The translations under genes were made by a program, and so were the position numbers. From positions 62,001-126,000 of the forward strand of contig NZ_RCTF01000013.1 in assembly GCF_003667445.1 (NCBI RefSeq): a DNA stretch of 64,000 nt. Direction: 5' to 3'. Below the pieces are notes generated by a model. That model was not told the DNA's origin and searched no databases. It saw only the letters and a program-made list of their open reading frames with translations. The stretch is from Xanthobacter tagetidis. GTDB taxonomy: Bacteria; Pseudomonadota; Alphaproteobacteria; Rhizobiales; Xanthobacteraceae. Positions 37,983 through 47,830 of this stretch are shown in pieces (position 1 is the stretch's first letter; each line of letters starts with the position of its first letter).

Positions 37983-39798
37983 CGCGCATCAGGCAGACGC
38001 GGCCGGCAGCCGCCACCCGCGCGGACAGCAGCGCCGACCATTCGTCCGGCGCCTCGTTGCCCTGGTGTTCGATGATCCCGGCGCCGGCCCGCGCATCCAC
38101 CGGCGCCCGGCGAGCCTCGTCTATGGGCTGAACGACAAGGTTCCGGTGCCCTCGCTGGTGCCGCTGGCGCTCCAGCACGCCATGCTGGCGCTCACCTTCC
38201 TGATCTATCCGGTGCTTGCCGCCACCGAGGCCGGGCTCTCGGCGCGCGAGACCTCGGCGATGCTCTCCGCCTGCGCCATGTCCATGGGGCTCGCCACCAT
38301 CCTGCAGTGCGCGCGCACGCGCTTCGGCTCGGGCTATCTGGCGGTCCATATCCCCTCTCCGGGCGCCATTCCTCTGGCCGTGCAGGCGCTCTCTCTGGGC
38401 GGCATGGGCCTGCTGGCCGCCACCACCTTCCTGGTCGGGGTGTGCCAGCTCGGCATGGCCCGCCTGGTGCGGCCGCTGCGCGTGCTGCTGCCGCCGGAGG
38501 TGTGCGGCGTCGCCGTCACCATGCTCGGGGTCTCGCTCGCCGGGCCGGCTCTGCGGCGCGCGCTCGGCATGGAGGGGGCGGCGGTGACGCCGTCGGAGAA
38601 CGCGCTGCTGGTGAGCCTCACCACCCTGTGCCTGATCGTCGGCGTGGCGGTGTTCATGCCGAAGCGGGTGAAGCTGTTCGCGGTGTTCGTGGGTGCCTGC
38701 GCCGGCTGGGCGCTCGCCGGCGCGCTCGGCGCCGCGCCGGCGGGCTCGGCCGACCGCATCGCGGCCGCCGCCTGGATGGCGCTGCCGGAGGTCCACCTGC
38801 CCGCGCTGCGGCTCGACGCCTCGCTGTTTCCCCTGGTCGCGCTGCTGGTGGTGATGAACCTCGTGGACGTGCTCTCGGTGACGGTGTCGCTGGAGAAGAT
38901 GAACGACGCCGACTGGCGCCGGGCCGACATGCGCGCGGCCCAGCGCGCGGTGACCGCCTGCGGCATCGGCAACATGCTGAACGGCCTGTCCTCCGGCTTC
39001 CAGGCGGGGCTGTCCTCCTCCTCGGTGGGCCTCGCCTTCGCCACCCAGGCCACGGCGCGGGTGATCGGCATCGTGGCCGGCGGCCTGATCTTTGCCACCG
39101 CCTTCTTCCCCAAGGCGATCGTCGCCCTGACCCTGATCCCCTCGCCGGTGATCGGCGGCATCCTGCTCTACACCTCGGCCTATCTGGTGGTGGCGGGCAT
39201 GGACCTCATCACGTCGCGCCGCCTGTCGGAACGGCGCGTGTTCGTGGTGGGGCTCTCGGTGCTGGCGGGCCTGTCCATCGTGTTCCTGCCTCTGCGCGAC
39301 CAGTTGCCGGACGTGCTGAAGCCGCTGTTCTCCACGCCGCTCACGGTGGGGGCGTGCTCAGCCATCGCGCTGAACCTCTTGTTCCGCATCGGCATCGCCA
39401 AGGACGCGGCCCTGCGCCTCGATCCGAGCGCCGGCGCGTTCGTGGCGATGCGGGACTTCCTCGAACGCCAGGGGGACCTGTGGGGTGCGCGGCGCGACGT
39501 GGTGGCCGCCGCCATTCCCATCGCCGCCCAGGCGCTGGAAATTATCGCCGATTCCGGCATCGGCGGCAGCGAAGTGGAGGTGCGCGCCCGCTTCGACGAG
39601 ACCCATCTCGACGTCGAGGTGCTCTATGAGGGCGAGGTGATGGAGGCGCCGAAGGAGCGCCCCTCGCCCGAGGCGCTGTTCGGCGACGCCAAGGAGGTGG
39701 CCGCGTTCGGCGCCTACATGCTGAAGCAGCTGGGCGAGCACGTGAAGTTCGGGCGGGCGGGCGATCGCGCCCGCATCACCCTTCGCTTCGATCACTGA
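37975..39798 (+). CDS. NCS2 (uracil-xanthine) permease with fused C-terminal domain
   Basis: A transporter of 607 residues. From residue about 45 it shows the NCS2 fold: YGLNDKVPVPSLVPLALQHAMLA, many hydrophobic segments, and the substrate-site region LEKMNDADWRRADMRAAQRAVTACGIGNMLNGLSSGFQAGLSSSSVGLAFAT. Unlike standard uracil or xanthine permeases of about 450 residues, it continues after the last helix with a soluble tail (about 490-607; AAIPIAAQALEIIADSGIGG, then beta-rich VEVRARFDETHLDVEVLYEG) resembling a degenerate HATPase-like domain. GTG 37975 is chosen because GGAGGG lies 6 nt upstream. Confidence 0.85.
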   Translation: MPDAHQADAAGSRHPRGQQRRPFVRRLVALVFDDPGAGPRIHRRPASLVYGLNDKVPVPSLVPLALQHAMLALTFLIYPVLAATEAGLSARETSAMLSACAMSMGLATILQCARTRFGSGYLAVHIPSPGAIPLAVQALSLGGMGLLAATTFLVGVCQLGMARLVRPLRVLLPPEVCGVAVTMLGVSLAGPALRRALGMEGAAVTPSENALLVSLTTLCLIVGVAVFMPKRVKLFAVFVGACAGWALAGALGAAPAGSADRIAAAAWMALPEVHLPALRLDASLFPLVALLVVMNLVDVLSVTVSLEKMNDADWRRADMRAAQRAVTACGIGNMLNGLSSGFQAGLSSSSVGLAFATQATARVIGIVAGGLIFATAFFPKAIVALTLIPSPVIGGILLYTSAYLVVAGMDLITSRRLSERRVFVVGLSVLAGLSIVFLPLRDQLPDVLKPLFSTPLTVGACSAIALNLLFRIGIAKDAALRLDPSAGAFVAMRDFLERQGDLWGARRDVVAAAIPIAAQALEIIADSGIGGSEVEVRARFDETHLDVEVLYEGEVMEAPKERPSPEALFGDAKEVAAFGAYMLKQLGEHVKFGRAGDRARITLRFDH

Positions 39799-39819
39799 GC
39801 GGCTGAGCGGCCGACGGCC

Positions 39820-40680
39820 TCAGAACGCCTCGTCGCCGGCGGTCAGCCCGGCGCGGAACGGGCTCGCCGCATAGACGCCGAGGATGCGCATCTCGCGCGA
39901 GAAGAAGGCCAGTTCCTCCAGCGCCAGCTTCACCGAACGATCGTCCGGGTGGCCGTCCACGTCGGCATAGAACTGGGTCGCCGTGAAGTGCCCGTCCATC
40001 TGGTAGGATTCGAGCTTGGTCATGTTCACGCCGTTGGTGGCGAAGCCGCCCAGCGCCTTGTAGAGCGCGGCCGGCACGTTGCGCACCCGGAACACGAAGG
40101 TGGTCACCACCGGGCCGTTGCCCGACGGCGCCCATTCCCCTTCGCGCGAAAGGATGACGAAGCGGGTGGTGTTGTGCGCCTCGTCCTCGATGTTCTCGGC
40201 CAGGATGTCCAGGCCGTAGATCTCCGCCGCAAGGCGCGAGGCGATGGCGGCGCGGGCGGGGTCGGCGGCCTCGGCGATCTCGCGCGCCGAGCCGGCGGTG
40301 TCGGCGCCGATCACCGGGGTGAGCTTCAATTCCCGGATCGCCCGGCGGCACTGGCCGAGCGCCATCACGTGGCTCTGCACGCTCTTGAGGGTGGCGAGGC
40401 TCGCCCCCCTGACCGCCATGAGCTGGTGCGAGAGCGGCAGGAAGAACTCGCCGATGATGTTGAGCGAGGAATGCGGCATCAGGTGATGGATGTCGGCGAC
40501 CCGGCCCGCCACCGAGTTCTCGATCGGGATCATGGCGAGGTCCGCCGTTCCGTTCTCCACCAGCGCGAACGCGTCCTCGAACGTGGCGCAGGGCACCACC
40601 TCGTGGTCGGGAAACGCCTCGCGGCAGGCGATGTGGGAGTTGGCTCCCGGCTCGCCCTGGAAGGTGATGCGGCGGCTCAT
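39820..40680 (-). CDS. pheA: Prephenate dehydratase
   Basis: The 286-residue monofunctional enzyme converts prephenate to phenylpyruvate. The N-terminal domain (ITFQGEPGANSHIACREAF; IPIENSVAGRVADIHHLM; catalytic NTTRFVILSRE) is followed by a C-terminal ACT domain (GFATNGVNMTKLESYQM) with the alphaproteobacterial ESYQ variant of the Phe-binding ESRP motif. The start is the ATG at 40678-40680, giving the usual MSRRITFQG N terminus. Confidence 0.96.
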   Translation of the reverse strand: MSRRITFQGEPGANSHIACREAFPDHEVVPCATFEDAFALVENGTADLAMIPIENSVAGRVADIHHLMPHSSLNIIGEFFLPLSHQLMAVRGASLATLKSVQSHVMALGQCRRAIRELKLTPVIGADTAGSAREIAEAADPARAAIASRLAAEIYGLDILAENIEDEAHNTTRFVILSREGEWAPSGNGPVVTTFVFRVRNVPAALYKALGGFATNGVNMTKLESYQMDGHFTATQFYADVDGHPDDRSVKLALEELAFFSREMRILGVYAASPFRAGLTAGDEAF

Positions 40681-40735
40681 GACGTCTGGTCCTCGTAACA
40701 CGCTGACGATCGGCGCGCCGGGGCGCGGCAGCGCC

Positions 40736-41491
40736 TTATCCTCCCGCCGCCGCCTCCTGTGCAAGCAGGAGACGCGCGCGCTCCAGATGCTCGGGCGTGT
40801 CGACGCCGAGCGGCACCGCCTCCACCACCGCCACGTCGATGCGCATGCCGGCCTCCAGCGCGCGCAGCTGCTCCAGCTTCTCGCGCCGCTCCAGCGGCGA
40901 GGGCGGCAGCGCCACGAAGCGCGCCAGCGCGGCCCGGCGATAGGCGTAGAGGCCGATGTGATGGTAGAGCGGCCCCGCGCCGAACGGCGCCGTGGCGCGG
41001 GTGAAATAGAGCGCGCGCAGCAGGCCGTCCGCGCCGGGCGAGCCCACCACCTTCACCACGTTGGGGTCGGTGCGCTCCTCGTCCCGCGCGATTTCGGCGG
41101 CGAGGGTCGCGATGTCCACGGCGGGGTCCGCCAAAGGGATGAGCGCGCTGCGGATGGTCTGCGGCGCGATGGTGGGCAGGTCGCCCTGGACGTTGACGAC
41201 GATCTCCACCTCGCCGGCGGGATCGAGCCGCCCGAGCGCCTCGAAGATGCGGTCGGAGCCCGAGGGGTGGTCGGCGCGGGTCATCACCGCCTCGAAGCCG
41301 GCGGCACGCACCGCCGCGGCGATCTCGTCCGCGTCGGTGGCCACCGCCACCCGGCCGATGCCGGCTGCGACCGCACGCCGCGCCACCTCGACGATCATGG
41401 GCCGCCCGCCCACGTCCGCCAACGGCTTGCCCGGCAGGCGGCTCGCCGCCATCCGCGCGGGAATGAGCACCAGGACGCGGGGCGGCAGCAT
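40736..41491 (-). CDS. kdsB: 3-deoxy-manno-octulosonate cytidylyltransferase
   Basis: The 251-residue enzyme activates Kdo to CMP-Kdo for lipid A/LPS inner-core synthesis. It has [52 protein letters not shown] and [10 protein letters not shown]. It lies 55 bp before pheA on the same strand, a conserved rhizobial pair, and diverges from cycM. Confidence 0.97.
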   Translation of the reverse strand: MLPPRVLVLIPARMAASRLPGKPLADVGGRPMIVEVARRAVAAGIGRVAVATDADEIAAAVRAAGFEAVMTRADHPSGSDRIFEALGRLDPAGEVEIVVNVQGDLPTIAPQTIRSALIPLADPAVDIATLAAEIARDEERTDPNVVKVVGSPGADGLLRALYFTRATAPFGAGPLYHHIGLYAYRRAALARFVALPPSPLERREKLEQLRALEAGMRIDVAVVEAVPLGVDTPEHLERARLLLAQEAAAGG

Positions 41492-41723
41492 GGCTTCGAG
41501 CCTCTTGGAAGCGCGCGGAAAAGCCGCGCGGAAAGCGGCATTGGGGCGCGCCTTATACGGGTTGCGCCCTCCCGGTCAAAGTGCTTAGTGTCCCAGCCGG
41601 TGCGTGGAAAGGGCTGCGCGCCGGCTTAACGATATGCCATGCGGCATGCCGCGCCACCGGGCGGCGGCGGGTCCGCGCGATCACCCGGCCTCGACGCGGC
41701 CGGCACCGAGGGGCGAAGCGCCG

Positions 41724-42299
41724 ATGGACAGTTTTGAATTGAACAAGATCGCAGGTGCGGTTCTGGGAACGCTGACGCTGACCCTCGGCCTCGGCATCGT
41801 CTCAGAGATCCTGTTCACGCCGCATGCGCCCGCGAAGCCCGGCTTCGACATCGTGGTCAATGAAAGCCCCGGCGCCGCCGAGGCGCCCAAGGCGGCGGCC
41901 ATTCCGATCGAGCAGCTGTTCGCCACCGCTTCGGTGGAAAAGGGCGCGAACGTCGCCAAGAAGTGCGCCGCCTGCCACAATTTCGCGGAAGGCGCCGGCG
42001 CCAAGGTCGGCCCGGATCTCTATGGCATCGTCGACCGGCCGGTGGCAGGCGTCGCGGGCTTCGCCTATTCGGCCGCGATGAAGGCCCATGGCGGCAACTG
42101 GACGCCCCAGGCGCTCAACACGTTCCTGACCAATCCCAAGGCCGACATCCCCGGCACCGCCATGGCGTTCGCCGGCATCGCCAAGGAAACCGAGCGGGCG
42201 GACCTCATCGCCTATCTGAACTCGCTCTCGCACAGCCCCAAGCCGCTGCCGACCGCCGCCGCCGCGCCGGCCGCCGCTCCCGAGACCAAGCCCAACTGA
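41724..42299 (+). CDS. cycM: Membrane-anchored cytochrome c, CycM type
   Basis: The 191-residue protein has an uncleaved N-terminal anchor (about 8-31, AGAVLGTLTLTLGLGIVSEIL), a Pro/Ala linker and a class I cytochrome c domain with heme motif CAACH (C81, C84, H85). KVGPDLYGIVDRP and a downstream Met ligand near GTAMAFAG follow. A C-terminal Ala/Pro tail ends the protein. Bradyrhizobial CycM transfers electrons from the bc1 complex to aa3 oxidase. A strong terminator follows. Confidence 0.93.
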   Translation: MDSFELNKIAGAVLGTLTLTLGLGIVSEILFTPHAPAKPGFDIVVNESPGAAEAPKAAAIPIEQLFATASVEKGANVAKKCAACHNFAEGAGAKVGPDLYGIVDRPVAGVAGFAYSAAMKAHGGNWTPQALNTFLTNPKADIPGTAMAFAGIAKETERADLIAYLNSLSHSPKPLPTAAAAPAAAPETKPN

Positions 42300-42388
42300 C
42301 ACGGCGCGGCCGCCGGGCAGGGTTCCGGCGGCGCCAGCGGGCCGAACGGCGCCGCTTTCACGCAGTTGTCACTTTCAGGCAGAGTGCG

Positions 42389-42416
42389 GGCCGGCCCCCT
42401 GGGGACCGGCCTTTTT
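42389..42416 (+). terminator. Rho-independent terminator after cycM
   Basis: GGCCGG (42389-42394) pairs with CCGGCC (42406-42411), extended inward by CCCC/GGGG, and is followed by TTTTT. Confidence 0.88.
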
Positions 42417-42578
42417 CTTGGCTTTGCGCCGGCTGGCGATGATCCGGCCGGCCGGATCATCGCCCTTCCCCGGTGCCGCGGCCGGCAAACCTTGCCAAGA
42501 CGTCATGTTTCCGCCGTCGCCGCAGACGTCATAATCGGCTATCCCGGTCCTTCCCTGAGGACTCCCGCGGAGTTGCCG

Positions 42579-44741
42579 ATGCCCGTTCTGCCCGATCGCC
42601 TGTCCCGACCGGCACTGACATCCCTCCTGGCGGCCGCTGCCCTCGCCGTGGCGTGCGCGGTGGGGCCTGCGGGAGACGCTTGGGCGCAGCAGGAGCCGGC
42701 GTCGGCGGCCCAGGCCCCGCAGGCGGAGACCGGGACGGCACCGAAGACGGAGGCAGCGCCCCAGACGACGGACGCCGAACCGAAGACCGAGAGCGCCCCG
42801 AATGCGGCGCCCGGTGCCGAGGTCGCTCCCACAGCCGCTCCCGTCCCCGCCGCCCCCGCGCCGACGTTCCGCCATGCGGTCTCGCTGATGGGCACGCCGA
42901 AGTATCCGGCCGGCTTCGCGCATTTCGACTACGTCAATCCGCAGGCGCCCAAGGGCGGCCAGGTGCGCCTCGCCGAGGACGGCACGTTCGACAGTTTCAA
43001 CATCATCGTCCCGCGCGGCACGCCGGCGGCGGGCATGGGCTACATCTACGACACGCTCATGGCCTCCTCTTCCGACGAGGTGGCGAGCGAGTACGGGCTG
43101 ATCGCCGACGGCGTCGCCTTTCCCGACGACTTCTCCTCTGTCACCTACCGCATCAATCCAAGCGCGCGCTGGCACGACGGCACGCCGATCACGCCCGACG
43201 ACGTGCTGTTCTCGTTCGAGGCGCTGACCAAGAACAATCCCAGCCAGCGCTTCTACTACAGCCACGTCAGCAAGGCCGAGAAGACCGGCGACCGGGAGGT
43301 GACCTTCACCTTCGACCAGGCGGGCAACCGCGAACTGCCGCAGATCGTCGGCCAGCTCATGGTCCTGCCGAAGCACTGGTGGACCGGCACGGATGCCAAC
43401 GGCAAGCCGCGCGACATCGCCCAGGGCACGCTCGAACCGCCGCTCGGCTCCGGCGCCTACAAGATCAAGTCCTTCGCCCCCGGCCGCACCATCACGTACG
43501 AGCGGGTGAAGGACTATTGGGCCCAGAAGCTGAACGTCAACGTGGGCAAGAACAACATCGACGAAATCCGCTATGAATATTTCCGGGACGACACCGTGAT
43601 GTTGGAGGCCTTCAAGGCCGACCAGTACGACTTCCGCCAGGAAAGCTCGGCCAAGAACTGGGCCACCGCCTATGACTTTCCCGCCGTGCGCGACGGCCGC
43701 GTGGTGCTGGAGAAGTTCGAGGAGCGCGCCCGCGGCGTGATGCAGGCCTTCATCCCGAACCTGCGCCGCGACAAGTTCAAGGACCCGCGGGTGCGCCGCG
43801 CCCTAAACTACGCGCTCGACTTCGAGGGCATGAACCGGACCTTGTTCTTCGACCAGTATATCCGCGTGAACTCGTTCTTCTCCGGCACCGAGCTCGCCTC
43901 CTCCGGCCTGCCGCAGGGCCGCGAGCTGGACATCCTCAACAGCGTGAAGGACAAGCTGCCGCCGGAGGTTTTCACCACGCCCTACACCAATCCCGTCAAC
44001 GACGGCGACGAGGCGCGGCGCAACAACCTGCGCGAGGCGGTGCGGCTGCTCAAGGAGGCCGGCTGGAGCGTGCGCGACGAGGTGGACCCCGAGAACCCGC
44101 CGGGCTTCTTCGAGCGCGTCCTGATCTTCGTCGGCGCGTCGCGGCCCGTGACCCACAAGGTGCTACGCAACGCGGCGGGCGAGCCCTTCACGCTCGAAAT
44201 CCTGCTCCAGAGCCCGGCCATGGAGCGCGTCGCGGTGTTCTACCAGCCGGCGCTGCAGCGGCTCGGCATCAAGGTGAGCATCCGCCTCGTGGATTCCTCG
44301 CAATACATCAACCGCATCCGCGCCCGCGACTTCGACATGATCGTCGCCGGCTGGGGCCAGTCGCTCTCGCCGGGCAACGAGCAGCGCTCGTTCTTCGGCT
44401 CGGAAAGTGCCGACCGCGAGGGCTCGCAGAACTATGCCGGCATCAAGAACCCCGCCGTCGACGCGCTGATCGACAAGGTGATCTACGCCACCGACCGCGA
44501 GGACCTCCTCGCCGCCACCCGCGCCCTCGACCGGGCGCTGCTGTGGAACGAGTACGTCATCCCGGCCTGGACGCTGAACTACAGCCGCACCGCGCGCTGG
44601 AACCGCTTCGGGCACCCCACCCCGCTGCCGACCTATTCCTTCGCCTTCCCCGAGGTCTGGTGGTTCGATCCGGCGCTCGGCGCCAAGGCGGCCGCCAAGC
44701 CCTCGGCCACGCCCTCCGCCACGCCGGGAGCCGCCCAATGA
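42579..44741 (+). CDS. YejA-type peptide ABC transporter substrate-binding protein, first copy
   Basis: A 720-residue SBP_bac_5 family lipid-free binding protein. It has a signal peptide (about 1-37, ending DAWA) and an Ala/Pro/Thr-rich linker to about residue 95. The binding fold then begins HAVSLMGTPKYPAGFAHFDYVNPQAPKGGQVR, the signature of YejA-like proteins. It binds oligopeptides in the periplasm; E. coli YejABEF imports microcin C and peptides. GGAG lies 6 nt before the ATG. The stop overlaps the next gene by 4 bp. The linker is unusually long for the family. Confidence 0.92.
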   Translation: MPVLPDRLSRPALTSLLAAAALAVACAVGPAGDAWAQQEPASAAQAPQAETGTAPKTEAAPQTTDAEPKTESAPNAAPGAEVAPTAAPVPAAPAPTFRHAVSLMGTPKYPAGFAHFDYVNPQAPKGGQVRLAEDGTFDSFNIIVPRGTPAAGMGYIYDTLMASSSDEVASEYGLIADGVAFPDDFSSVTYRINPSARWHDGTPITPDDVLFSFEALTKNNPSQRFYYSHVSKAEKTGDREVTFTFDQAGNRELPQIVGQLMVLPKHWWTGTDANGKPRDIAQGTLEPPLGSGAYKIKSFAPGRTITYERVKDYWAQKLNVNVGKNNIDEIRYEYFRDDTVMLEAFKADQYDFRQESSAKNWATAYDFPAVRDGRVVLEKFEERARGVMQAFIPNLRRDKFKDPRVRRALNYALDFEGMNRTLFFDQYIRVNSFFSGTELASSGLPQGRELDILNSVKDKLPPEVFTTPYTNPVNDGDEARRNNLREAVRLLKEAGWSVRDEVDPENPPGFFERVLIFVGASRPVTHKVLRNAAGEPFTLEILLQSPAMERVAVFYQPALQRLGIKVSIRLVDSSQYINRIRARDFDMIVAGWGQSLSPGNEQRSFFGSESADREGSQNYAGIKNPAVDALIDKVIYATDREDLLAATRALDRALLWNEYVIPAWTLNYSRTARWNRFGHPTPLPTYSFAFPEVWWFDPALGAKAAAKPSATPSATPGAAQ

Positions 44742-46636
44742 GCCTCAGCCGCCGCGCGCTGCTCCGCCTGTCCGCCCTCGGTGCCGCCCCGCTGCTGCTG
44801 CCCGGCGCGGCGCGGGCCCAGGCCGCGAGCGAGGGTGCGGCAAGCGCGGCCGCGGAGGGCGGCGCCAGCGCGAAGGCGGTGGAGCGGCACGGCCTTTCGT
44901 TCTTCGGCGACCTGAAATATCCCGCCGACTTCAAGCATTTCGCCTATGTGAACCCGGATGCGCCGAAGGGCGGGCCGTTCTCCCAGATCGGCTCTACCTT
45001 CATGTACAATCAGGCGCCGAACACCTTCGACACGCTGAACCCCTACAACCAGCGCGGCAACGGCGCCCAGGGCATCGAGCTGATCTATGACAGCCTGCTC
45101 ACCGCCGCAGGCGACGAGAAGAGCGCGATGTATCCGCGCCTCGCCAGCTCCGTGGCGATCGAGGACGACGGGCTCACCTACCGCTTCCGCCTGAACCCGA
45201 AGGCCCGCTTCCACGACGGCTCGCCGCTCGCCGCGGACGACGTGGTGGCCACCTTCGCCGCCATGAAGGCCGACGCCTACGAGACCATCCGCATGGCGCT
45301 GCGCGACGTGACCGCCGTGGAAGCGGACGGCCCGCATACGGTGGTGATGCGCTTCAAGCCCGGGCGGGCGCGCGACGTGCCGCTCACGGCGGCCGGCCTG
45401 CCGATCTTCTCCAAGGCCTTCCTCGCCACCCATCCGTTCAACCAGTCCTCGCTCGATCTGCCGCTGGGCTCCGGACCCTATCGGCTGATGCGCTTCGAAC
45501 AGGGCCGGTTCCTGGAATACGAGCGCGTCGCCGACTATTGGGGCCGCGACCTGCCCGCCCTGCGGGGACGCTACAATTTCGGCACCGTGCGCTACGAATA
45601 TTTCCGCGACCGCAATGCCGGCATGGAAGGCTTCAAGGCCCGCGCCTACCTGTTCCGCGAGGAGTTCACTGCCCGCGAATGGGCCACCGCCTACGACTTC
45701 CCCGCGGTGCGCGAGGGCAAGGTGAAGGTGGAGACCATGCCCGACGACACGTTCTCGGGCGTGCAGGGCTGGTTCCTCAACACGCGGCGCACCAAGTTCC
45801 ACGACCGCCGGGTGCGCGAGGCGGTGAACCTGCTGTTCGACTTCGAGTGGACTGGCAAGAACGTGATGTACGACGCCTACAAGCGCACGGTCTCCTACTT
45901 CCAGAATTCGCCCATGATGGCGCAGGGGGTGCCCTCGCCCGCCGAACTGAAGGTGCTGGAGCCGTTCCGCGACAAGGTGCCGGAGGAGGTGTTCGGCGAG
46001 CCGTGGGTGCCGCCGGTGTCCGACGGCTCGGGCGAGGACCGCAACCTGCGCCGCCAGGCCGCCCAGCTCCTGAAGGAGGCGGGCTACACCATCCAGCAGG
46101 GCCGCCTGGTGGACCAGAAGGGCGAGGTGCTCGCCATCGAGTTCCTCGACAACGAGGGCGCCATGGAGCGCCACCATGCGCGCTTCATCGCCCACCTCAA
46201 GAAGGCCGGCATCGAAGCCACCTACCGCGTGGTGGATGCGGCGCAATACCAGCTCAGGCTCCAGAACTTCGACTTCGACGTGGTGGTGAAGCGCTATTCC
46301 ATGGCGCCCTATCCCGGCGACGAGCTGCGCGCCTACTTCTCCACCGAGGCGGCCCGCGCCCGCGGCTCCTACAACCTCGCCGGCATCGCCGACCCGGTGG
46401 TGGACGCGCTCATCTCGCGCGCGCTGGCGGCGGAGAATGCCGACGACCTCGTCATCACCTGCCGCTGCCTCGACCGGGTGCTGCGCTCGGGCCGCTACTG
46501 GATCCCGCAATGGCATTCGGCGGTCCACCGCATCGCCTTCTGGGACGTGTTCGAGCGTCCGCCGGCGAAGCCAGCCTTCGAGCGCGGGGTCATCGACACC
46601 TGGTGGAGCCGCACGCCGGACGCGAAGGCCGGATGA
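44738..46636 (+). CDS. YejA-type substrate-binding protein, second copy
   Basis: The 632-residue paralogue is translationally coupled to the first (ATGA). The signal peptide begins MSLSRRALLRLSALGAAPLLL and looks Tat-like (SRRALLRLS). The mature part opens HGLSFFGDLKYPADFKHFAYVNPDAPKGG and ends near SAVHRIAFWDVFERP. Two tandem YejA proteins sharing one permease set are common in Rhizobiales and allow different peptide specificities. Confidence 0.92.
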   Translation: MSLSRRALLRLSALGAAPLLLPGAARAQAASEGAASAAAEGGASAKAVERHGLSFFGDLKYPADFKHFAYVNPDAPKGGPFSQIGSTFMYNQAPNTFDTLNPYNQRGNGAQGIELIYDSLLTAAGDEKSAMYPRLASSVAIEDDGLTYRFRLNPKARFHDGSPLAADDVVATFAAMKADAYETIRMALRDVTAVEADGPHTVVMRFKPGRARDVPLTAAGLPIFSKAFLATHPFNQSSLDLPLGSGPYRLMRFEQGRFLEYERVADYWGRDLPALRGRYNFGTVRYEYFRDRNAGMEGFKARAYLFREEFTAREWATAYDFPAVREGKVKVETMPDDTFSGVQGWFLNTRRTKFHDRRVREAVNLLFDFEWTGKNVMYDAYKRTVSYFQNSPMMAQGVPSPAELKVLEPFRDKVPEEVFGEPWVPPVSDGSGEDRNLRRQAAQLLKEAGYTIQQGRLVDQKGEVLAIEFLDNEGAMERHHARFIAHLKKAGIEATYRVVDAAQYQLRLQNFDFDVVVKRYSMAPYPGDELRAYFSTEAARARGSYNLAGIADPVVDALISRALAAENADDLVITCRCLDRVLRSGRYWIPQWHSAVHRIAFWDVFERPPAKPAFERGVIDTWWSRTPDAKAG

Positions 46637-46716
46637 GCGCCGTGCGGGAGCGGCGCGGAAACGGTTGACGCCGGCGTCGGCCGCGGCCACCGTCGCGCAT
46701 CGGATCGGGAGAGGGA

Positions 46717-47829
46717 ATGCTCGCTTACATCATCCGCCGCATCGCGCTCATGGTGCCGACCATCCTCGGCATCATGCTGGTCTCCTTCGTGGTGGTGCAG
46801 TTCGCGCCGGGGGGCCCGGTAGAGCGGGTGATCGCCCAGCTCACCGGGGACGACGTCTCCGCCACCCAGCGCGTGTCCGGCGGCGGCGGCGACTTCGCCG
46901 GGCGCACCGCCGCCCCGGGCGCGGGCGCCTCTGACGCGCTCTCCTCCAAGTATCGCGGCGCCCAGGGCCTCGACCCGGCCTTCATCAAGGAGCTGGAGGC
47001 GCAGTTCGGCTTCGACAAGCCGGCGCACGAGCGCTTCCTGAAGATGATCACCAGCTACGCCACGTTCGACTTCGGGCGCTCCTATTTCCGCGACATCTCG
47101 GTGATCGACCTCATCATCGAGAAGCTGCCCGTCTCCATCTCCCTCGGACTGTGGATGACGCTCATCACCTATGCCATCTCGATCCCGCTCGGCATTGCCA
47201 AGGCCATGCGCGACGGCTCGCGCTTCGACGTGTGGACCTCGGCCATCGTGATCGTGGGCTACGCCATCCCGTCCTTCCTGTTCGCCATCCTGCTGATCGT
47301 CCTGTTCGCCGGCGGCTCCTTCTTCGACCTGTTCCCGCTCAGGGGCCTCACCTCGGAGAATTTCTGGCAGATGAGCTGGCCCGAGCGCATCGCCGACTAT
47401 CTGTGGCACCTGGCGCTGCCGCTCATCGCCATGGCCACCGGCGCATTCGCCACCATGACGCTGCTCACCAAGAACTCGTTCATGGAGGAGATCCGCAAGC
47501 AGTACGTGATGACCGCGCGCATGAAGGGGCTGACCGAGAGCCGCGTGCTCTATGGCCACGTGTTCCGCAACGCGATGCTGATCGTCATCGCCGGCTTCCC
47601 GGCGGCCTTCGTGTCCGCCTTCTTCGCCGGCGCGCTGCTGATCGAGACCATCTTCTCGCTCGACGGGCTCGGACTACTCGGCTTCGAGAGCGTGCTCAAC
47701 CGCGACTATCCCGTGGTGTTCGCCACCCTCTACATGTTCTCGCTCGCCGGCCTGGTGGTGGGGCTGATCTCCGACCTCACCTACATGCTGGTGGACCCGC
47801 GCATCGACTTCGAGACGCGGGAGGTCTGA
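46717..47829 (+). CDS. yejB: YejB-type peptide ABC transporter permease
   Basis: The 370-residue inner-membrane permease has MLAYIIRRIALMVPTILGIMLVSFVVVQFAPGGP at the start, six hydrophobic segments, and the EAA cytoplasmic loop around VMTARMKGLTESRVLYGHVFRNAML. Length is near E. coli YejB (364). It is 80 bp after the second binding protein and pairs with the YejE-type permease 1 bp downstream. Confidence 0.95.
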   Translation: MLAYIIRRIALMVPTILGIMLVSFVVVQFAPGGPVERVIAQLTGDDVSATQRVSGGGGDFAGRTAAPGAGASDALSSKYRGAQGLDPAFIKELEAQFGFDKPAHERFLKMITSYATFDFGRSYFRDISVIDLIIEKLPVSISLGLWMTLITYAISIPLGIAKAMRDGSRFDVWTSAIVIVGYAIPSFLFAILLIVLFAGGSFFDLFPLRGLTSENFWQMSWPERIADYLWHLALPLIAMATGAFATMTLLTKNSFMEEIRKQYVMTARMKGLTESRVLYGHVFRNAMLIVIAGFPAAFVSAFFAGALLIETIFSLDGLGLLGFESVLNRDYPVVFATLYMFSLAGLVVGLISDLTYMLVDPRIDFETREV

Positions 47830-47830
47830 C

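Noticed and set aside
41641..41652. GCGGCATGCCGC palindrome upstream of cycM
   Set aside because: A 12-bp GC-rich palindrome is not rare at this base composition, and no partner site or known operator matches.
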